Positions 1 to 7,395 of a stretch of DNA of 19,521 nt are shown here, in pieces. The stretch comes from Bacteroidales bacterium UBA3696 (GTDB lineage Bacteria; Bacteroidota; Bacteroidia; Bacteroidales; Paludibacteraceae): positions 405-19,925 of the forward strand of contig DFIN01000006.1 in NCBI GenBank assembly GCA_002372135.1. Reading direction: 5' to 3'. The number at the start of each line of letters is the position of its first letter. Within the stretch, counting starts at the first letter, position 1. Position numbers and translations under genes: made by a program. Under the pieces are notes generated by a model, which was not told the DNA's origin, did no database searches, and worked only from the letters and a program-made list of their open reading frames with translations.

Positions 1-1374
1 GGCTACATCAAGTGCCGCACCAAAGGTGGTATGATTGTGGATGTATTCGGCATGGAAGCGTTCTTGCCCGGCTCACAAATCGACGTAAAACCCATCCGTG
101 ACTACGATGTATTCGTAGGCAAGACGATGGAGTTCAAAGTGGTCAAAGTGAATCCCGAATTCCGCAACGTGGTTGTTTCGCACAAAGCCCTCATTGAGGC
201 TGAGTTGGAAGCACAGAAACGCGAAATCGTATCGCACCTTGAGAAAGGTCAAGTACTGGAAGGTACGGTTAAGAACATCACCTCCTACGGCGTATTCATC
301 GATTTGGGCGGCGTAGATGGTCTGATTCATATCACCGACCTGAGTTGGGGACGCGTTAACGACCCGCACGACTTGGTAGAATTGGATCAGAAGATCAACG
401 TTGTTATCCTTGACTTTGACGAGGAGAAGAAACGTATTGCTCTTGGTTTGAAGCAACTCACTCCTCATCCTTGGGACGCTTTGGATCCCAACTTGAAGGT
501 GGGCGACAAAGTACATGGTAAGGTAGTAGTAATGACCGACTACGGAGCATTCGTAGAGATAGCCGAAGGTATAGAAGGTCTGGTACACGTCAGCGAAATG
601 TCATGGAGCCAACACCTGCGTAGTGCCAACGACTTCCTCAAAGTAGGTGACGAGATTGATGCCGTTATCCTGACCTTGGACCGCGAAGAAAGAAAGATGT
701 CGCTCGGCATCAAGCAACTCAAAGCCGATCCGTGGGAGAACATCGAGACCCGCTATCCGGTTGGCAGCCGCCACTTCGCCAAAGTGCGTAACTTCACCAA
801 TTTCGGCGTATTCGTTGAGATTGAAGAGGGCGTAGAAGGTCTGATTCACATCAGCGACCTGAGCTGGATTAAGAAAATCAAACACCCCAACGAGTTCACC
901 TCTATCGGTGCTGAAATCGAAGTGGTTGTTCTGGAAATCGACAAAGAGAACCGCCGCTTGAGTCTTGGTCATAAGCAACTTGAGGACAATCCTTGGGAAG
1001 AATTGGAAGCCAAATACGGTTTGGACACCATCGTAAGCGGTAAGGTGATTGAGATGAACGACAAGGGTGCCGTTGTATCGTTGGAAGACGGTGTAGAAGG
1101 TTTCTGCACGGCTCGCCACCTCCAGAAGGAAGACAAGTCAGCCGTTAACGTAGGCGACACGATGGACTTCCGAGTGATTGAGTTCAACCGTGATGCTAAA
1201 CGCATTTTGCTGAGCCACCTCCGCACTTGGGAAGAGCGCAAAGAAGTGCCTCAGAAAGAGAACAAGGCTGCTAAGAAAGAAACGCAACCCGATATGCCTA
1301 AGGTTGAAAAAACGACCCTCGGCGACTTGGACGCTCTGGCTTCGCTCAAGGCCTCTATGGAAGCAGAGAAATAA
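1..1374 (+). CDS. rpsA: 30S ribosomal protein S1, 5'-truncated by the window edge
   Basis: Ribosomal protein S1 binds mRNA on the 30S platform through repeated S1 (OB-fold) domains and helps initiate translation on structured or Shine-Dalgarno-poor mRNAs. The open frame runs back through base 1, so the N-terminus is missing and 457 residues are visible. They hold the end of one S1 repeat (FLPGS and VVVSH motifs, matching E. coli domain 2) and then four whole repeats, with cores YGVFIDLGGVDGLIHI, YGAFVEIAEGIEGLVHV, FGVFVEIEEGVEGLIHI and a more divergent last one (GAVVSLEDGVEGF), corresponding to domains 3-6. The linkers repeat the pattern L-G-x-K-Q-L-x-x-x-P-W. The tail is lysine- and glutamate-rich. 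The gene ends in TAA and is followed by two hairpins. The family and domain order are clear; only the start is unseen. Confidence 0.96.
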   Translation, partial: GYIKCRTKGGMIVDVFGMEAFLPGSQIDVKPIRDYDVFVGKTMEFKVVKVNPEFRNVVVSHKALIEAELEAQKREIVSHLEKGQVLEGTVKNITSYGVFIDLGGVDGLIHITDLSWGRVNDPHDLVELDQKINVVILDFDEEKKRIALGLKQLTPHPWDALDPNLKVGDKVHGKVVVMTDYGAFVEIAEGIEGLVHVSEMSWSQHLRSANDFLKVGDEIDAVILTLDREERKMSLGIKQLKADPWENIETRYPVGSRHFAKVRNFTNFGVFVEIEEGVEGLIHISDLSWIKKIKHPNEFTSIGAEIEVVVLEIDKENRRLSLGHKQLEDNPWEELEAKYGLDTIVSGKVIEMNDKGAVVSLEDGVEGFCTARHLQKEDKSAVNVGDTMDFRVIEFNRDAKRILLSHLRTWEERKEVPQKENKAAKKETQPDMPKVEKTTLGDLDALASLKASMEAEK

Positions 1375-1382
1375 AGATTTGA

Positions 1383-1402
1383 CCCATTCGACCGCGAATG
1401 GG
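1383..1402 (+). other. Hairpin just after rpsA, upstream of the terminator
   Basis: A perfect 8-base stem, CCCATTCG (1383-1390) pairing with CGAATGGG (1395-1402), closes a 4-base ACCG loop nine bases after the rpsA stop. No U-tract follows, so it is not itself a terminator. It could protect the rpsA mRNA 3' end from exonucleases or be a regulatory stem. The pairing is seen; the role is inferred. Confidence 0.55.
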
Positions 1403-1412
1403 GTATGCACCG

Positions 1413-1440
1413 AAAAGGCTGCCCGCAAGGGTAGCCTTTT
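1413..1440 (+). terminator. Rho-independent terminator of rpsA
   Basis: A 12-base stem (1413-1424 with 1429-1440, a single G-T wobble) is closed by a stable GCAA tetraloop. Its 3' arm ends in TTTT and is followed by CGTTTTCT. This is a strong intrinsic terminator separating rpsA from the prmC operon. It also shows that any prmC start upstream of about 1440 is unlikely. Confidence 0.88.
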
Positions 1441-1481
1441 CGTTTTCTATAAATCCCAATACAGATACAAAATACCTGCCT

Positions 1482-2288
1482 ATGAATCAGACCATTGCAT
1501 ACGTGATGGATCGTCTCCGACCCGAATACACGGAACGGGAAGCCCGCGAGTTGGCGTATTGCGTTGTAAGTTACTTGACCGGACTGAGTACTACCGAATT
1601 ATTACTCCGTCAATCCCCTATTGAGTTACACGGTTTGGAAGGGATTCTGAATCGACTGTTGCAACACATGCCTGTGGAATACCTAATCAGACACGGCGAA
1701 TGGATGGGACTGACCCTGCGATTGGATGCAACGACCCTCATTCCCCGTCCCGAAACAGCCGAGTTGGTGGAATGGATTCTGCATGATGAGCAGCACACGC
1801 CTCAACGAGTGTTAGACATCGGCACCGGTAGCGGTTGTATAGCCATAGCCCTCAAACGAGGCTGCCCCCAATGGATAGTAGAAGGATTAGACGAAAGTGA
1901 ATTGGCACTTTATAAAGCCATTGACAATGCCAAGAACAACGGACAGGAAATAGAATTCTATGTGCACGACATCCTGAAACCATGGAACAGAAAATACGAC
2001 ATCGTAGTGAGCAATCCGCCGTATATCCCTGTAAGTGAAATGAATACATTGGATAAAAACATACGCTTCGAGCCGATGGGAGCACTGTTTGTGCCGGATG
2101 AAGACCCGCTTGTTTTTTACCGCACTATAGCCCGTCAGCGGTTAGCCCCTACCCTCTACTTTGAGATCAACGAACGCTATGGCCAAGCCATGGTGGAACT
2201 GATGCAAACAGAGGGTTATACCGACATTGAATTACGCCAAGACCAATATGGAAAAGACCGCATGCTCCGAGCCCGTACTACGAAGTAA
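1482..2288 (+). CDS. prmC: Peptide chain release factor N5-glutamine methyltransferase
   Basis: PrmC (HemK) transfers a methyl group from S-adenosylmethionine to the glutamine of the GGQ motif in release factors RF1 and RF2, which speeds peptide release. The 268-residue protein has an N-terminal helical release-factor-binding domain (about 1-80), then the methyltransferase fold: IPRPET at 87-92, the SAM-binding loop DIGTGSG at 112-118, and the catalytic NPPY at 178-181. The open frame extends up to 1398, but that part runs through the rpsA terminator, so I chose the ATG at 1482. It is the first gene of a tight operon with recX, comEC and xseA. I see no consensus promoter between the terminator and the start. 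One of its substrates, RF2, is encoded at 8982-10082. Confidence 0.95.
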   Translation: MNQTIAYVMDRLRPEYTEREARELAYCVVSYLTGLSTTELLLRQSPIELHGLEGILNRLLQHMPVEYLIRHGEWMGLTLRLDATTLIPRPETAELVEWILHDEQHTPQRVLDIGTGSGCIAIALKRGCPQWIVEGLDESELALYKAIDNAKNNGQEIEFYVHDILKPWNRKYDIVVSNPPYIPVSEMNTLDKNIRFEPMGALFVPDEDPLVFYRTIARQRLAPTLYFEINERYGQAMVELMQTEGYTDIELRQDQYGKDRMLRARTTK

Positions 2289-2691
2289 AGCCGCCCGCTA
2301 TTGCGCTACCGCCGAACGTTGCGAGCAGGAAGTGACGGAAAAGCTGAGGGCATGGGGTGCCAATGAGCAAGAAATACTACACATAGTAGATTACCTCACG
2401 GAGAACGACTACCTCAATAACAGCCGATACTGCGAGGCATTTGTGCACGACAAAGTGGCATACCAAGGTTGGGGCAGGCAAAAAATCCGCTATGCTCTCC
2501 GGCAAAAAGGACTGCCTGACCGGCATATTGAAACAGCACTGCGCGAGATTGACGAGCGAACCTATTACAACCAATTGCAACGACTTATATCTTCTCGCCC
2601 TACTCCAAAGACCGAACAAGATAAACAAAGATTAGTTCGTTTTCTTCTCCAACGAGGCTTTGTGTGGGAGGAAATACGCACCTATTGCTAA
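2248..2691 (+). CDS. recX: RecX-family regulatory protein
   Basis: RecX proteins bind RecA filaments and inhibit or modulate recombination and SOS induction. The 147-residue product has the family's repeated three-helix units: CEQEVTEKL followed by a 'YLTENDYLNNSRYCEAFV' block, then WGRQKIRYALRQKGL, and a last helical repeat ending in RFLLQRGFVWEEI. The size is usual for RecX. The ATG at 2248 lies inside the end of prmC, giving a 41-base overlap in a different frame; an upstream in-frame TTG at 2227 is less likely. The stop is four bases before comEC. Location in an operon with comEC and xseA fits a role in handling incoming or damaged single-stranded DNA. recA itself is not in the window. 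Confidence 0.88.
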   Translation: MEKTACSEPVLRSKAARYCATAERCEQEVTEKLRAWGANEQEILHIVDYLTENDYLNNSRYCEAFVHDKVAYQGWGRQKIRYALRQKGLPDRHIETALREIDERTYYNQLQRLISSRPTPKTEQDKQRLVRFLLQRGFVWEEIRTYC

Positions 2692-2695
2692 CCGA

Positions 2696-4054
2696 ATGCG
2701 AGACCTACTGCGCCAATTCCCTATTCTGTGGCTTCTCATACCCTTGATAGCCTTGATTATCTACGCCGAACACGCAGGTAGGTTATCTGACGACATTCCT
2801 TCATCGACTGACGGGCATTATCGGGTTGTGATACAAGATTACGCTCTCGCCCGTCGCCGCACATGGCGCTATGAAGTGGAGACACTTCCCGAACGTACAC
2901 ATGCATACATCTACCTGCAAAAGGACAGTTCCCGATTGCTCCCATCTATAGGCGATACTTTACTTATTCATACTACGTTTCGAGAAGGGCAGATGCTGGG
3001 CAGTTTTGACTACGGAAGGTATCTACGTCTGAACGGTATAGCGGGCACAGCCTATGTACGCTCACGCAATTGGCAGACTATCGGGAAATGCTCATCGCTG
3101 CCTTTTCATCTCAAGCCAAAGCAATGGCAACACAATCTCTATCAACATTATAGAAACGCAGGGCTGCAAGGCTACGAACTGGCTACCACAGCCGCGCTCA
3201 CCTTGGGATATAAAGAAGATTTAGACCCGGAACTAAAAAGCCAATTTCAAAAAGCCGGTGCCGCCCACATCTTAGCCGTCAGCGGCTTGCACACCGGTAT
3301 TCTATACGGCATACTATTCTTTCTCTTCACCTTGGGCGGGTTGTACCCGCCTTTGTACAACGCACGGTGGCACCAGCGTATAGTCAGTACGCTCATAGTA
3401 TCAGCCCTCATTGCGTATGCGGCTCTAACCGGCGGTTCACCCTCTGTGGTCAGAAGTGTCATTTTCGTAGCCCTTGTTGAACTGGCTACTATTTGGCACA
3501 GACAACCTTTTTCGCTCAATACGCTGTTTGTAACAGCTTTTCTTATTTTGGTGTTTCGTCCGTTAGACCTCTTTTCGGTTAGTTTTCAACTCAGTTTTGC
3601 AGCCGTAGCAGGAATTTTGATACTTGACCCTTTGCTACGACAAATATTTCCGCTGCCATCTAAACTGCGCGGAAGGAACAAACGCATAGTTGCTGCTATC
3701 CGCGATATGCTGACCGTGTCCATAGCCGCACAAGTGTTTACCATGCCGCTGTCGCTCCACTATTTTGGACAAACATCCAACTTCTTTTTCATGACCAACT
3801 TGCTGGTTATTCCGCTTGCTTATTTGTTGATGTGCGGAGGTCTGTTGGTTCAGACCTTAGGTTGGATTCCGGCATTGGCAGTACCGCTTGGCAAGCCTGT
3901 CGATCTGATTGCCTGCCTAATGAATACATCGGTAGGCTGGGTGGAGCACCTCCCCTATTCGGTTAGTTATGCCTATTTGTCGCTGCCGCAGATGGCTGCT
4001 ATGTACCTGTTAATTATCGTATTTACTCTACTTCTAAAACATATACTTCGATGA
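2696..4054 (+). CDS. comEC: ComEC/Rec2-family DNA uptake channel, without metallo-beta-lactamase domain
   Basis: ComEC is the inner-membrane channel through which single-stranded DNA enters during natural transformation. The 452-residue protein has two N-terminal hydrophobic stretches' worth of membrane anchor (about 8-24), then a soluble OB-like ComEC N-terminal domain (DUF4131-type, about 40-130, ending LGSFDYGRYLRLNGIAGTAY), then the Competence domain. The family signature HILAVSGLHTG is at 191-201 and is followed by several transmembrane helices to the C-terminus (LLLKHILR). Classical ComEC has a C-terminal metallo-beta-lactamase-like domain; it is absent here, and the gene simply ends in an ATGA overlap with xseA, so this is not an obvious frameshift. 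The ATG at 2696 is preferred to the in-frame TTG at 2660 because it follows recX by four bases and starts just before the first helix. Confidence 0.87.
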   Translation: MRDLLRQFPILWLLIPLIALIIYAEHAGRLSDDIPSSTDGHYRVVIQDYALARRRTWRYEVETLPERTHAYIYLQKDSSRLLPSIGDTLLIHTTFREGQMLGSFDYGRYLRLNGIAGTAYVRSRNWQTIGKCSSLPFHLKPKQWQHNLYQHYRNAGLQGYELATTAALTLGYKEDLDPELKSQFQKAGAAHILAVSGLHTGILYGILFFLFTLGGLYPPLYNARWHQRIVSTLIVSALIAYAALTGGSPSVVRSVIFVALVELATIWHRQPFSLNTLFVTAFLILVFRPLDLFSVSFQLSFAAVAGILILDPLLRQIFPLPSKLRGRNKRIVAAIRDMLTVSIAAQVFTMPLSLHYFGQTSNFFFMTNLLVIPLAYLLMCGGLLVQTLGWIPALAVPLGKPVDLIACLMNTSVGWVEHLPYSVSYAYLSLPQMAAMYLLIIVFTLLLKHILR

Positions 4055-5136
4055 CGTCCTATTCGCTTTCGCAATTATCCGGATTTATTTCACAATCGTT
4101 AGCCATGCTCAGTGCGCAAACGTTTTGGGTGCGCGCCGAGATTGCCTCGCTGACCACCCGCAATGGGCATGGTTATTTTGAATTAGTGGAAAAACTGCCC
4201 AACGGTCAGTTGGCAGCCAAGATGCGCGCCACCTGCTGGAGCAACCTGTTTCCAATGTTGCGCGCCTACTTTGAGCAAGAAACGGGTCAACGCCTGCAAG
4301 TCGGTATGCAGGTTCTTTTGGAAGTAGCCATTGCCTACCACCCTGTCTATTCGTTAAGCCTCAACATACAGTCCATTGACCCTACCTTCACCTTAGGCGA
4401 ACTGGCTCGGCAGCGGCAGGAGACCCTTCGGCGCTTGCAGCAAGAGGGACTTATGGACAAGCAGCAAGCCCTTACGCTCCCTACTCTACCTCTCCGATTG
4501 GCAGTCATCTCATCGGCGGAAGCAGCAGGTTACGGCGATTTTATAGACCAGTTGCAGCAGTCGGGATTTGCTTTTCATGCGCAACTATTCCACGCTATCG
4601 TACAAGGCGACCGAGCGGAGAAAAGTATTATAGAAGCCTTACACCGCATCATCTCTGATGAGCAGTTCTACGATGCCATCATACTGATTCGCGGCGGAGG
4701 TGCCACCACTGACCTCGGATGCTTCGACTCCTACGCTTTAGCCGCAGCATGCGCCAATAGTCCTATACCCATCCTCACCGGTATAGGACATACCAAAGAT
4801 GTGAGCGTGGTGGATCAAGTTGTTTTTCTCCCCCTCAAAACGCCTACTGCCGTGGCTGCTTTTTTGGTGGAACGACTGCAATCACAACAAGAACGCCTTA
4901 CCCGACTTCGCCAACGCCTCGCCAAGGCGGCTGAAATGCAAATACTGATTCGCCGTCACCGAATTGATATGCTCCGCCAGCGCCTCGCCGCCTGTTCACC
5001 ACTGCGCATTTATCAGATGGGATACTCATTAGCCACCTACCAAGGCAAACCGCTAAGAAGTATCAAAGACCTACCCAAAGGGCAAGTCTTTGAAACACAT
5101 TTGTCAGACGGCTCATTCTACGCCACACGCAACTGA
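4051..5136 (+). CDS. xseA: Exodeoxyribonuclease VII large subunit
   Basis: XseA is the catalytic subunit of exonuclease VII, which degrades single-stranded DNA from both ends. The 361-residue protein has an N-terminal OB-fold (about 1-110; WVRAEIASLT and GHGYFELVEK), then the catalytic domain with IRGGGATTDL at 213-222 and GIGHTKD at 244-250. The catalytic-site histidine and aspartate of the E. coli GHETD motif are kept. A short helical region (about 272-315) follows and a small C-terminal strand segment (YSLATYQGKPLRSIKDL). It is about 95 residues shorter than E. coli XseA, mostly in the coiled-coil arm that binds XseB. No xseB lies next to it; the next gene is convergent and overlaps it by 19 bases. 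The start is fixed by the ATGA overlap with comEC. Confidence 0.93.
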   Translation: MTSYSLSQLSGFISQSLAMLSAQTFWVRAEIASLTTRNGHGYFELVEKLPNGQLAAKMRATCWSNLFPMLRAYFEQETGQRLQVGMQVLLEVAIAYHPVYSLSLNIQSIDPTFTLGELARQRQETLRRLQQEGLMDKQQALTLPTLPLRLAVISSAEAAGYGDFIDQLQQSGFAFHAQLFHAIVQGDRAEKSIIEALHRIISDEQFYDAIILIRGGGATTDLGCFDSYALAAACANSPIPILTGIGHTKDVSVVDQVVFLPLKTPTAVAAFLVERLQSQQERLTRLRQRLAKAAEMQILIRRHRIDMLRQRLAACSPLRIYQMGYSLATYQGKPLRSIKDLPKGQVFETHLSDGSFYATRN

Positions 5137-5879
5137 TTGGCTATGGTTTCGGCAAGACAAATCTGTCCTTTTTCGTTCGGATGAATACCATCTGCACAGA
5201 GATAATCTGCCCAATCAGGCTTCGCCATCAAGTCGGTAGTTACATCCAATATACGAACATTCTCCTGCTGAGCGATAGCATACAGTTGCTTGTTGTACAA
5301 TTCATGCCCCAACGAGATTTGCTTGGTCGAACCTCCCAACCACTTGAGTATATTGGATCTATGCCAGTCGCTTAGGTTGCGAGTAAAGAAATTAAAATAC
5401 CGGTCGGCATCCATCGGCGGCATAGTCAACATAACGGGTGTGGCACCTGATTGACGAATACGATTGATAATCTGATGATAGGAACGGACGAAATCAAACA
5501 TACTTGTTTTTGGGTGGTGAATATCGTCCGGATGGTCGGCAATGTCTTCCCAGTCGTAATCGCTGTCATTGCCACCATATCCTATCAAGACGGTCTGCTC
5601 GTCGTTAAGCCGCATACCATATCGTTCAACCAACTTACTCCCCATCGGTGCCGTACACCCAAATCGGGCATAATTAACAGTATCTATACCCAACAGTTTA
5701 CCACATCGTTCAAGAATGGACTGCTTGGTCAATTCATATTCAGGACGCCCTTCGGCAGTCGTTTTGCGCAGGATGACCCCCTTCATAATCGAATCGCCAA
5801 AACCTGCCAATACATGAAAAGCTTTTCCCGCTACGGTTTCATTCACATTTTCCATACTGTAATCGGTTTTATTTGTCAT
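5118..5879 (-). CDS. SGNH/GDSL-family hydrolase
   Basis: SGNH hydrolases are serine esterases or lipases, some acting as carbohydrate deacetylases. The 253-residue protein keeps the four blocks: FGDSI (27-31) with nucleophile Ser30, the block II glycine in ARFG (74), GGND (102-105) with Asn104, and DGIHPN (230-235) with Asp230 and His233. I see no signal peptide, so it is probably cytoplasmic. The substrate cannot be read from sequence. Its 3' end overlaps xseA by 19 bases in convergent orientation. A promoter with an exact TACTTTTG -7 box lies about 30 bases upstream of the ATG. A second in-frame ATG at 5855 is possible. It appears to be transcribed alone. Confidence 0.88.
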   Translation of the reverse strand: MTNKTDYSMENVNETVAGKAFHVLAGFGDSIMKGVILRKTTAEGRPEYELTKQSILERCGKLLGIDTVNYARFGCTAPMGSKLVERYGMRLNDEQTVLIGYGGNDSDYDWEDIADHPDDIHHPKTSMFDFVRSYHQIINRIRQSGATPVMLTMPPMDADRYFNFFTRNLSDWHRSNILKWLGGSTKQISLGHELYNKQLYAIAQQENVRILDVTTDLMAKPDWADYLCADGIHPNEKGQICLAETIANQLRVA

Positions 5880-5910
5880 AATCCATACGTGGTTTTCTTA
5901 AAAACCGATG

Positions 5911-5941
5911 CAAAAGTACAGCAGTCGAAAACGGCTGTAAA
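5911..5941 (-). promoter_or_regulatory. Bacteroidota-type promoter for the SGNH hydrolase gene
   Basis: On the minus strand the -7 box TACTTTTG occupies 5918-5911. A TTTA, one base off the -33 TTTG consensus, is at 5941-5938 with 19 bases between. The start codon at 5879 follows after roughly 25 bases of leader. The -7 match is exact and the -33 match is weak. Confidence 0.65.
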
Positions 5942-5979
5942 CTTTTCTTGACCAAGTGGCATAGATTTTGTACTAATCG

Positions 5980-6059
5980 CAAATAGAGTGACTAAAATTC
6001 AAATAATGGGACTAAAAACAAGTAATTCAAATTTAGTCCCCACAAATAAAGTGACAAAA
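5980..6059 (+). promoter_or_regulatory. Array of repeated GKGACTAAA sites, probable LytTR operator
   Basis: Four related sites fill the 80 bases before the LytTR gene: GTGACTAAAA (5988-5997), GGGACTAAAA (6008-6017, exactly 20 bases on), an inverted copy TTTAGTCCCC (6032-6041) and GTGACAAAA (6051-6059). Three of them sit in a longer repeat starting CAAATA (5980, 6000, 6043). The second and third also form a perfect 9-base inverted repeat (6008-6016 with 6032-6040). LytTR domains are known to bind pairs of direct repeats two helical turns apart, so the first pair fits a regulator site. The repeats are seen; binding by the adjacent gene product is inferred. No exact TAnnTTTG promoter lies here. 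Confidence 0.6.
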
Positions 6060-6061
6060 CT

Positions 6062-6871
6062 ATGGCTCAAACAAACCTTTTACCGCCGGCCTTTACGCGC
6101 ATAGTCAGTCTGGTAACTTACATGCTGGGCATACCTGTATTCTTTCTGGTTTTCACCATTTTATACCGTCCTCAATACGAGTATCGGCTGCTGGAGATGG
6201 GGCGGGATATGTTTTCGTTCAATGTAACGATAGTAAGTTGCATATTGCTTGGGGTAATGATTTTGTCGCGCACACTGATGGCCATCTACACGCATCAGGG
6301 CAGACTGACACGACGCGGCTGGTGGCTATGGCATGTGGCAGAAATAACTGCCATGAGCCTGTTCATGTCGCTATATATGACATTGATGTATCATGGCGAA
6401 TACACTTATTACAGCATGGCAGGAATATGTATGGGAATATTGACATCCACACTCATATACCCATATACCCTACTCTATATGATATGGAATGCAATGGCTG
6501 AAAAAGAGACGGCATCGATGGATGACGACACCTTGATGCGCTTTCGCGACCAGCAGAAGCAGGTCAAACTCATTATTGCCTCGGCGGCTGTATTGTATGT
6601 GGAAGCCAAAGAGAACTACGTGCTTATCCGCTACAAGGATGGAGATGTGGTCAAAGAATATACGCTCCGCTCATCTATGGTAGCGTTAGAAGAGTTGATG
6701 CGCAAACACGGGCTTGTACGTTGCCAACGCAGTTACTACATCAATCCCGTTCACGTCAAGGTGCTGCGTAAAGACAAGGAAGGCAGTATATCCGCCGAAT
6801 TAACCACTCCCAACCAAAAAGCCATACCCGTATCTCCACGCTACTACGATGCACTGGCAGCGATGCTGTAA
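6062..6871 (+). CDS. Membrane-anchored LytTR-family transcriptional regulator
   Basis: The protein joins a membrane part to a DNA-binding domain. Residues 1-145 contain four likely transmembrane helices (about 14-34, 52-75, 88-110 and 117-143). After a short charged linker (146-167), residues 168-269 form a LytTR domain: VLYVEAKENYVLIRY, a helix MVALEELMRKHGLVRCQRSYYINP, and the closing strand IPVSPRYYDAL. LytTR domains bind repeated DNA sites; they are best known as output domains of response regulators such as AgrA. This one has no receiver domain and no kinase partner is adjacent, so the membrane part may sense a signal directly. Its own upstream region is an array of repeats suggesting autoregulation. 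It is followed 11 bases later by a YgjP-type protease gene. Target genes are unknown. Confidence 0.88.
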   Translation: MAQTNLLPPAFTRIVSLVTYMLGIPVFFLVFTILYRPQYEYRLLEMGRDMFSFNVTIVSCILLGVMILSRTLMAIYTHQGRLTRRGWWLWHVAEITAMSLFMSLYMTLMYHGEYTYYSMAGICMGILTSTLIYPYTLLYMIWNAMAEKETASMDDDTLMRFRDQQKQVKLIIASAAVLYVEAKENYVLIRYKDGDVVKEYTLRSSMVALEELMRKHGLVRCQRSYYINPVHVKVLRKDKEGSISAELTTPNQKAIPVSPRYYDALAAML

Positions 6872-6882
6872 GCATTAACGAT

Positions 6883-7308
6883 ATGATTTTTAATACTTTT
6901 GGAAACAGATTCGGCAATCGTCCGTTGATAAGACGGCATAGACATATTCGTCCAGATTGGCGACAACCGGTCAATGAAGCACAGAAAAAGGCATTTAAGG
7001 AGGATTTGCAATACCGAGTTGAACATTGGCGGATTATAATGGGAGAAACACCTATCCGTTGGACAATACGGAACATGAAATCTCAGTGGGGCAATTGTCG
7101 CCCGCAAACGCGTCAACTCACCTTTAATATGCAATTGGCACTATTAGACAATTCACTGCGAGACTACATCATCGTGCACGAATTAAGTCATCTACAAGTA
7201 CCTAATCACGGTCCTCAATTCAAGGCTCGTATGGACATGTTTTTGCCTGATTGGCGCACTCGGCGAAAACTACTGCGGGAATATGTTATTCACATATTAA
7301 ATCCCTAA
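6883..7308 (+). CDS. Short YgjP-like (DUF45) metallopeptidase-fold protein
   Basis: This belongs to the YgjP/DUF45 family, which has a zincin-type metal site. The 141-residue protein shows the family core: IRNMKSQWGNC (about 62-72), strand LTFNMQLALLD (79-89), then the metal motif HELSH (99-103) with a third ligand His in PNHG (His109), followed by FLPDWRTRRKLL. All metal ligands are present. It is shorter than typical members of about 230 residues, lacking most of the N-terminal beta-rich half, yet it has its own ATG and no visible decay. It is probably co-transcribed with the LytTR regulator 11 bases upstream. The cellular substrate is unknown. Confidence 0.85.
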   Translation: MIFNTFGNRFGNRPLIRRHRHIRPDWRQPVNEAQKKAFKEDLQYRVEHWRIIMGETPIRWTIRNMKSQWGNCRPQTRQLTFNMQLALLDNSLRDYIIVHELSHLQVPNHGPQFKARMDMFLPDWRTRRKLLREYVIHILNP

Positions 7309-7314
7309 AAAAAG

Positions 7315-7343
7315 AGGGTGTGCCGTTTTGTTAGGCACACCCC
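7315..7343 (-). terminator. Intrinsic terminator of the exported protein gene
   Basis: A perfect 9-base GC-rich stem (7316-7324 with 7334-7342, GGGTGTGCC / GGCACACCC) encloses a 9-base loop. Read on the minus strand, the hairpin is followed by TCTTTTTTTAG, an excellent U-tract. On the plus strand only CCTTAAAT follows, so it may work weakly for the LytTR-YgjP operon as well. It sits between two convergent genes. Confidence 0.85.
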
Positions 7344-7395
7344 CTTAAATACTTGTCAGATAGGATATTATTTACTACTATCTCTCAACATCGCA

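Noticed and set aside
1398..1481. Longer prmC reading frame starting at an ATG at 1398
   Set aside because: It would start inside the first hairpin and run through the rpsA terminator; the PrmC homology begins at the ATG at 1482.
5961..5970. TAGATTTTG as the LytTR gene promoter
   Set aside because: It has one base too many between TA and TTTG and no -33 TTTG at 19-21 bases, so it is not listed.
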